A stretch of DNA of 11,140 bases from NCBI GenBank assembly GCA_002315195.1, contig DCGD01000091.1, positions 1 through 11,140 on the forward strand, in the 5' to 3' direction. Both the position numbers and the translations under genes were made by a program. Shown here piece by piece: positions 6,766 through 11,140 of the stretch; positions within the stretch are counted from its first letter, which is position 1, and each line of letters starts with the position of its first letter. The stretch comes from Prevotellaceae bacterium UBA1787. Its GTDB lineage: Bacteria > Bacteroidota > Bacteroidia > Bacteroidales > Bacteroidaceae. Under the pieces are notes generated by a model that saw only the letters and a list, made by a program, of their open reading frames with translations, was not told where the DNA came from and searched no databases.

Positions 6766-8058
6766 ATGAAGAAGAACATCATCGGGTCTTTTCTCGTGAA
6801 GGGTTGGAGCGGTGTTGTTCAGTTGTTGCTGGTACCGGTCACCTTGGCGTGTCTAAACGCATACGAATATGGAATATGGCTCACCATCAATGCGTTGCTC
6901 CTTTGGGTGGATCAATTTGACATAGGTCTCGGCAACGGTCTTCGCAACAGTCTCGCCGAGGCTTTGGCGCACAATGACAAAGAAAGGGGGAGGGTACTGG
7001 TCAGTACCACGTTGGTCATGTTGGTAGGCATCATTGTTCCTTTGGTGCTGTCTCTCAGTTGCTTGATACACGTCGTTGACTGCCATGCGCTGTTGAATGT
7101 GGATGCCACACAGGTTCCGCATCTTGAAAGCATACTCGTAGCCTCCCTTGCGCTCGTAGGCGGGACGTTCATCTTTAAATTCATAGGGAACGTCTATTTG
7201 GCGCTTCAGCTGCCCGCCATCAACAATCTGCTGATTACCTTAGGGCAGACGGTAGCCTTGCTGTTGGTCTTTATACTGTCGCAAGTTCATGACCAATCGC
7301 TGATGCACGTAGCCGTAGCCTATACGTTGTCCCCCTTGTTGGTTTACTTGTTGTCATATCCAATCACCTTCACCCGATTTGCATACCTGAGGCCTTCCTT
7401 GCGCCTGTTCCGCCGAAAGGAACTGAAGGGTCTGTTGGGCATGGGTTGCAAATTCTTCATGGTGCAGGTTGCGGGGCTGGTGCTTTTTGCGACATCCAAC
7501 CTGGTAATATCCAAAATGTTTTCACCAGCGGAAGTGACCCCTTACCAGATAGCCTACCGTTATTTCAGTCTTTCGGTCATGGTGTTCACGCTCATCGCCG
7601 CGCCCTTGTGGTCTGCTTCAACCGATGCGTACGCAAAGAACGATTGGTCATGGATAAGTGGCACGATGCGAAAAATGAGGCGCGTCCTTGCGCTGTTTTT
7701 CCTTTTGTTGGTAGTGATGACGCTTGTCGCCAATTTTGTTTATGGAATATGGGTGGGCCTGGGCATCAAAATTGGCATGTGGTTGTCAGCGACAATAGCC
7801 TTTTATCAGTTTGTCCTCATCTACAGCACCTGCTATTCCAATGTACTTTTCGGGATAGGCAAGATTAGGGTCATCACCATCGTTACCATGTTGGAGGCGG
7901 TGGCATACATACCCCTCGCCTACTTCATGGGGAAGGCGTTTGGTACGGTCGGCATTGTCATGGCATTGACCATAGTCAACATGGCTTGCGCCGTCACCAA
8001 CAGAATACAGTTCAGTATGATAATTCGGGGCGTTGCTTCCGGAATTTGGAATAAATAG
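6766..8058 (+). CDS. wzx: Wzx-type polysaccharide repeat-unit flippase
   Basis: A 430-residue, very hydrophobic protein with about 12 membrane segments and no large soluble domain. It fits the MATE/MVF-type polysaccharide transporters that flip undecaprenyl-diphosphate-linked repeat units across the inner membrane. Typical features are the N-terminal KGWSGVVQLLLVPVTL (12-27), YGIWLTINALLLWVDQFDIG (35-54) leading into LGNGLRNSLAEAL (55-67), and the second-half start GLLGMGCKFFMVQVAGLVLF (222-241) with NLVISKMFSP (245-254). I chose the ATG at 6766, giving MKKNIIGSF, because this is the usual N-terminus. In-frame ATGs at 6706 and 6721 would overlap the end of wzz and add non-family residues. A G-rich run (GAGGGGG) lies about 20 bases upstream, further than an ideal Shine-Dalgarno. 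The next gene starts 4 bases after the stop, so translation is probably coupled. Confidence 0.88.
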   Translation: MKKNIIGSFLVKGWSGVVQLLLVPVTLACLNAYEYGIWLTINALLLWVDQFDIGLGNGLRNSLAEALAHNDKERGRVLVSTTLVMLVGIIVPLVLSLSCLIHVVDCHALLNVDATQVPHLESILVASLALVGGTFIFKFIGNVYLALQLPAINNLLITLGQTVALLLVFILSQVHDQSLMHVAVAYTLSPLLVYLLSYPITFTRFAYLRPSLRLFRRKELKGLLGMGCKFFMVQVAGLVLFATSNLVISKMFSPAEVTPYQIAYRYFSLSVMVFTLIAAPLWSASTDAYAKNDWSWISGTMRKMRRVLALFFLLLVVMTLVANFVYGIWVGLGIKIGMWLSATIAFYQFVLIYSTCYSNVLFGIGKIRVITIVTMLEAVAYIPLAYFMGKAFGTVGIVMALTIVNMACAVTNRIQFSMIIRGVASGIWNK

Positions 8059-8062
8059 CGCC

Positions 8063-9259
8063 ATGTATCTTGAGGCTACCATATTAATCATCTTCTTTCT
8101 GCTGATGGCAGTAGGTTTCCGTCTCCTGAGTCGTCACATCTTCTCTCCGTGGATGGTGACTTTGGTGGTGTGGATAGGCATATTGTTTTTGTATGTAACC
8201 GTTGACCATGGCCTTTACGACATAACCAATCAGTTGATTAATGGGCTTCTCATTTGGGTGTGCAGCTTCAGCGTAAGCAGTTACGCGGGGTTTCGGCTCA
8301 GTCCCAACAACAAGGCACCGGAATGGGAGGTGTGTGAAAAGAATCTCGACATCATTACCATCTGTTGCGTGTTGGTGGTGCCCTATGCCACTTACAAGGC
8401 CGTGCAGAACGCCATGATGATAGCTTCTCCTGAAGGCTTGTTTTATACGCTGCGCGAGCAAATGCTGGACAGTGAGATGTTTGACATGGGCATAGCCAAA
8501 TATTTCGTATATATCGTATATGTCGTCCTTATCATAGAGGCCAATCGCATACAGCTGCATCGTTGGCGGCTCGCGCTGATGATTGTCATCGGTTTCTTGT
8601 TCATTCTCATCTCCATGTCCAAGACGACCATATTCATGTACATCATCTCCGTGCTGTATTTGCTCTATTCCAACGGAAAAATATCTTTGAAGCCCATAGC
8701 CATCTTCTTCTGCAGTTTTTTCTTTCTGGGTCTGCTGCTCCAGTTGGTGCGCGGGGGAGAAGAAGACACTTCCATGGACAGTGAATCCATACTGTGGTTC
8801 CTGGCGGTCTATGTCGTGTCGCCCATGCAGGCGTTTTGTACCGACATAGCCAATTCCTCCAATGAATGGGGACAATACACCTTCCGTACGCTCTATGGTT
8901 TTCTGCAGCATTTGGGTTTCAACGTAGAGGTGTCGCGGGTCATTGAAAAATGGGTGTGGGTCCCGTTGCCCACCAATGTATATACCATCATGTCGCCATA
9001 TTTCCGTGACTTCGGTTATTGGGGCCTTTTCGTTTTTGGAACGCTTGAGGGTTTTGTCAGTGGCATCCTGTTTCGTCTGGGCGTTACCGGCAATACCATC
9101 GTCAAATATCTGTACACCTACGTACTAGTATATATCTTCCTGCAATTCTTTCAGGAAAACTTTTTCCTTGCGGCATCTTCGTTCATGTACATCACGGCGT
9201 TGTTGCTGTTTTGCCACATACGTTTTAAATTTAATTTCAAGCATAAAGACAGATTCTGA
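8063..9259 (+). CDS. wzy: Wzy-type oligosaccharide repeat-unit polymerase
   Basis: A 398-residue protein with about 10-11 membrane segments. Wzy enzymes join repeat units at the periplasmic face of the inner membrane. Support comes from a large extramembrane loop at about 230-305 between hydrophobic blocks, and from the PLPTNVYTIMSPYFRDFGYW motif (301-320) followed by GLFVFGTLEG (321-330), a pattern seen in Bacteroidota O-antigen/capsule polymerases. Arg131 (YTLREQM) and Arg230 are candidate functional arginines, since periplasmic arginines matter in studied Wzy proteins; that mapping is inference. Wzy proteins diverge strongly, so position after wzx carries weight. I chose the ATG at 8063 (MYLEATILII), 4 bases after the wzx stop; the in-frame ATG at 8033 would overlap wzx and put a polar stretch ahead of the first membrane helix. 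The end is strongly basic (KFNFKHKDRF). No obvious Shine-Dalgarno is present. Confidence 0.85.
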   Translation: MYLEATILIIFFLLMAVGFRLLSRHIFSPWMVTLVVWIGILFLYVTVDHGLYDITNQLINGLLIWVCSFSVSSYAGFRLSPNNKAPEWEVCEKNLDIITICCVLVVPYATYKAVQNAMMIASPEGLFYTLREQMLDSEMFDMGIAKYFVYIVYVVLIIEANRIQLHRWRLALMIVIGFLFILISMSKTTIFMYIISVLYLLYSNGKISLKPIAIFFCSFFFLGLLLQLVRGGEEDTSMDSESILWFLAVYVVSPMQAFCTDIANSSNEWGQYTFRTLYGFLQHLGFNVEVSRVIEKWVWVPLPTNVYTIMSPYFRDFGYWGLFVFGTLEGFVSGILFRLGVTGNTIVKYLYTYVLVYIFLQFFQENFFLAASSFMYITALLLFCHIRFKFNFKHKDRF

Positions 9260-9267
9260 ATTTCCAA

Positions 9268-10110
9268 ATGAACAAATCCCTTTTCTATATCGTTGTCGTG
9301 TTATATGGAAAACAACCGCGACAATCCACCACCTTGATGTCACTGTCAGCCATGGCTGCGGAGGAAAAACGAGACTTGCGCCTCTGTATCCGTGACAATA
9401 GTCCCGAGCCTTTTTCTGAGCAACAGAAATCCGAACTCAACGGAATGCTTGCCAACATACGATATGAGTATCGCCATAACAAGGGTGACAATCTACCTCT
9501 TTCCCGCATCTACAACGAAAGCATACACGAATTGGACGAAAAGGAGTACCTTGTACTCTTTGACGACGACTCCGAGTTCACATCCGATTATTTCCGCGTC
9601 GCGCGTGCTTCCATCAAGGTGCATCCGGACGTACACCTGTTTCTGCCCATTGTCCACTATGGAAACGTATTGGTCAGTCCCGCCGCGATGCGCTATTTCA
9701 AGGGTCATTTCTTTTCATCGGTCACACCCGGTCTCATGCCATGCAAAAACACCTCTGCCATCAACAGTGGGATGATTATCAGTGCGCAGTACCTGAAGCA
9801 CGACTTTGAAGGCTATGACGAGCACATACGTTTCTATGGCACGGACAACGACTTCATGTCACGCTATACGGCATCGCATGAAACGATGTATGTCATGGAC
9901 TACCACATGCGGCACACGCTCAATTATTACGAGAACGATGAACCATTCACCAAGGCCGCCAACCGCTATCGGGACCAAAGACGCGCTTCGTTCATTCTCA
10001 TGAAACGTCAGGGATGGTTTGTCTATTTCCTGACGCATCTTTACTGGCTGGTCTTTTCCGTAAAGTATTCCATCCAAAAACGTGACATCCGCTATTTGTT
10101 TCTGCGTTGA
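9268..10110 (+). CDS. Family 2 glycosyltransferase (GT-A fold), repeat-unit assembly
   Basis: This 280-residue enzyme should transfer a sugar from a nucleotide donor to a lipid-linked intermediate at the cytoplasmic side of the inner membrane. The N-terminus YIVVVLYGK (7-15) with STTLMSL (20-26) and CIRDNSPEP (40-48) is the GT2 nucleotide-binding start. NKGDNLPLSRIYN (71-83) is typical of rhamnosyltransferase-like GT2 members. LFDDDSEF (97-104) is the DxD metal and donor site, INSGMIIS (165-172) lies in the acceptor region, and FYGTDNDFMSRY (189-200) holds the probable catalytic acid D193 or D195. Residues about 249-268 are hydrophobic, followed by a basic tail, suggesting membrane attachment. 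It starts 8 bases after wzy and is the last gene of the tight run. Donor and linkage cannot be read from the sequence. It is the only soluble-type glycosyltransferase in the window. Confidence 0.87.
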   Translation: MNKSLFYIVVVLYGKQPRQSTTLMSLSAMAAEEKRDLRLCIRDNSPEPFSEQQKSELNGMLANIRYEYRHNKGDNLPLSRIYNESIHELDEKEYLVLFDDDSEFTSDYFRVARASIKVHPDVHLFLPIVHYGNVLVSPAAMRYFKGHFFSSVTPGLMPCKNTSAINSGMIISAQYLKHDFEGYDEHIRFYGTDNDFMSRYTASHETMYVMDYHMRHTLNYYENDEPFTKAANRYRDQRRASFILMKRQGWFVYFLTHLYWLVFSVKYSIQKRDIRYLFLR

Positions 10111-10154
10111 AATTTTTCGGAGTGTTCGAATATTTATTCTTGCCATATCAACAT

Positions 10155-10181
10155 CATTTGTAATAAGAACGTACACAAATG
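10155..10181. repeat. Short inverted repeat enclosing the M16 gene start codon
   Basis: CATTTGT (10155-10161) and ACAAATG (10175-10181) are perfectly complementary around 13 bases. The right arm ends in the ATG of the M16 gene, so a weak RNA hairpin could cover the start. Seven mostly A/U pairs make this marginal. In the same stretch CCATATCAA occurs twice, at 10143-10151 and 10185-10193. Confidence 0.3.
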
Positions 10182-11140
10182 TTACCATATCAAACCCATA
10201 CCCTCAGCAACGGACTTCGCATCATTCAGGAGTCCTGTCCTACGAACAATGTATATTGCGGCATACTCATCAACGCCGGCACCAGCCATGAGAATCCCGA
10301 AGATTCCGGGCTTGCCCATTTCTGTGAACACGTAACATTCAAAGGAACAGAACGCCGGAAAGCATGGCAGATTCGCAATTTTCTGGAACGCGTGGGAGGT
10401 GACTTGAACGCATATACCAACAAGGAAGAAACAGCGTATTACGCCGCTGTCCAGTTGTCGGACTATCCCCGGGCAGTGGAATTGCTTGTGGACATGGTGT
10501 TCCACAGCACTTATCCCGATGCGGAACTCCGCAGAGAAAGAGAGGTCATCATCGATGAGATAGACAGTTACCGCGATTCTCCCGCGGAGCTTATCTACGA
10601 TGAGTTCGAAGCCATGCTGTTTAGAAACCATCCGCTCGGTCGCGACATTCTCGGTGACGCGGAACGTCTCCGAACCTATTCCACCACCGATGCCTTGCGT
10701 TTTACGAAAAAATACTATCGTCCCTCGAATGCCACTTTTTTCATTTTGGGCAACGTCCCTTTTGAAAAAACTGTTCACTTGCTCGAAAAGGCGACGACGG
10801 GACTCACAACCGAAACGGCAGAACCCCCTTCGCAACCGCTACCCACATATACGGCGGAGGAACGAATATGCAAGCACGACACCCATCAGGCGCACGTGCT
10901 CATCGGCAACCGGTGCTACAGCCGCTCTCATCCGCTTCGTCCCGCCCTGTTACTTTTGACCAACATCATCGGAGGTCCCGGCATGAATGCCATGCTCAGT
11001 GTCAGTCTGAGGGAAAAACGCGGGTTAGTCTATACCGTCGAGAGTTCGATTTTCCATTATGTCGGTACTGGAGTGTGGTCCATATATTTCGGATGTGATG
11101 AGAAAAATGTGGATATTTGCCGCAGGCTCATTTCAAGAAC
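10179..11140 (+). CDS. M16 family zinc metallopeptidase (3' end beyond window)
   Basis: The frame is open from the ATG at 10179 to the right edge: about 320 residues, C-terminus missing. It begins LPYQTHTLSNGLRIIQE, the usual M16 N-terminal strand. The inverted zinc motif HxxEH is present as HFCEH (47-51) followed by VTFKGTERR, and the third metal ligand fits E127 in REREVIIDEI (119-128). GGDLNAYTNKEETAYYA (73-89) and DILGDAERL (near 155-163) are further family marks. IIGGPGMNAMLSVSLREKRG with LVYTVESS is the second, non-catalytic half-domain, so two homologous domains are at least partly present. Members of about 400-450 residues (processing-peptidase-like, M16B) are common in Bacteroidota. 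No signal peptide is seen, so it is probably cytoplasmic. It follows the GT2 gene by 68 bases in the same direction with no strong terminator between, so read-through is possible, but it has no evident role in polysaccharide synthesis. Confidence 0.93.
   Translation, partial: MLPYQTHTLSNGLRIIQESCPTNNVYCGILINAGTSHENPEDSGLAHFCEHVTFKGTERRKAWQIRNFLERVGGDLNAYTNKEETAYYAAVQLSDYPRAVELLVDMVFHSTYPDAELRREREVIIDEIDSYRDSPAELIYDEFEAMLFRNHPLGRDILGDAERLRTYSTTDALRFTKKYYRPSNATFFILGNVPFEKTVHLLEKATTGLTTETAEPPSQPLPTYTAEERICKHDTHQAHVLIGNRCYSRSHPLRPALLLLTNIIGGPGMNAMLSVSLREKRGLVYTVESSIFHYVGTGVWSIYFGCDEKNVDICRRLISR

Noticed and set aside
8033..8062. Upstream in-frame start for wzy overlapping wzx
   Set aside because: It adds ten polar residues before the first membrane helix; the ATG at 8063, 4 bases after the wzx stop, fits operon spacing better.
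8084..8911. 275-codon frame on the minus strand inside wzy
   Set aside because: Its His/Gln/Tyr-rich, domain-free translation is typical of the reverse complement of a membrane-protein gene, and wzy is well supported.
10111..10140. Possible terminator after the GT2 gene
   Set aside because: The TTTTTCGGA/TTCGAATATTT stretch pairs only imperfectly and lacks a GC stem, so I cannot call an operon end.
10182..10835. 217-codon frame on the minus strand at the right end
   Set aside because: Antisense to the M16 peptidase frame, which has the HFCEH zinc motif and both half-domains; the minus frame has no recognisable family.

Overview
The window looks like chromosomal DNA from a Bacteroidales bacterium, most likely a Prevotella- or Bacteroides-type genus. 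The grounds are the family content (a GT117/DUF2723 membrane protein, a DUF4488-like exported protein, a Bacteroidota-style Wzz), the weak or AT-rich ribosome binding sites, and several matches to the Bacteroidota -7 promoter element TAnnTTTG. The genus is an inference; there is no rRNA or marker gene here to settle it.

Layout: (1) 1-2084, minus strand: the first ~694 residues of a large polytopic GT117/DUF2723 protein whose C-terminus lies off the left edge. (2) 2085-2406: 322 bases without a convincing gene, holding the GT117 promoter. (3) 2407-2955, minus: a stand-alone GyrI-like effector-binding protein with an unusual cysteine cluster. (4) 2956-3218: a divergent control region with a 31-base near-palindrome. 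(5) 3219-4838, plus: an exported GH20 beta-N-acetylhexosaminidase, closed by a strong intrinsic terminator. (6) 5013-5669, plus: a small exported DUF4488-like protein with its own promoter motif and a Met/Asn/Gly-rich tail. (7) 5694-10110, plus: a tight four-gene run, wzz (chain length), wzx (flippase), wzy (polymerase) and a GT2 glycosyltransferase, with gaps of 22, 4 and 8 bases. (8) 10179-11140, plus: the first ~320 residues of an M16 zinc peptidase running off the right edge.

The core theme is assembly of a surface polysaccharide by the Wzx/Wzy route. The GT2 enzyme would add a sugar to an undecaprenyl-linked repeat unit, Wzx would flip the unit, Wzy would polymerise it in the periplasm, and Wzz would set chain length. 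The set is incomplete: there is no initiating sugar-phosphate transferase, no nucleotide-sugar genes, no export (Wza-like) gene and only one glycosyltransferase, so it must rely on genes elsewhere. The GH20 enzyme and GT117 protein also act on glycans, but they belong to separate transcription units and a functional link to the cluster is speculative.

I found no CRISPR array, tRNA, rRNA, insertion sequence or phage gene. I found no wholly new system; the best leads are the divergent palindrome next to the Cys-rich GyrI-like gene, and the minimal wzz-wzx-wzy-GT set with a DUF4488-like gene directly in front of it.
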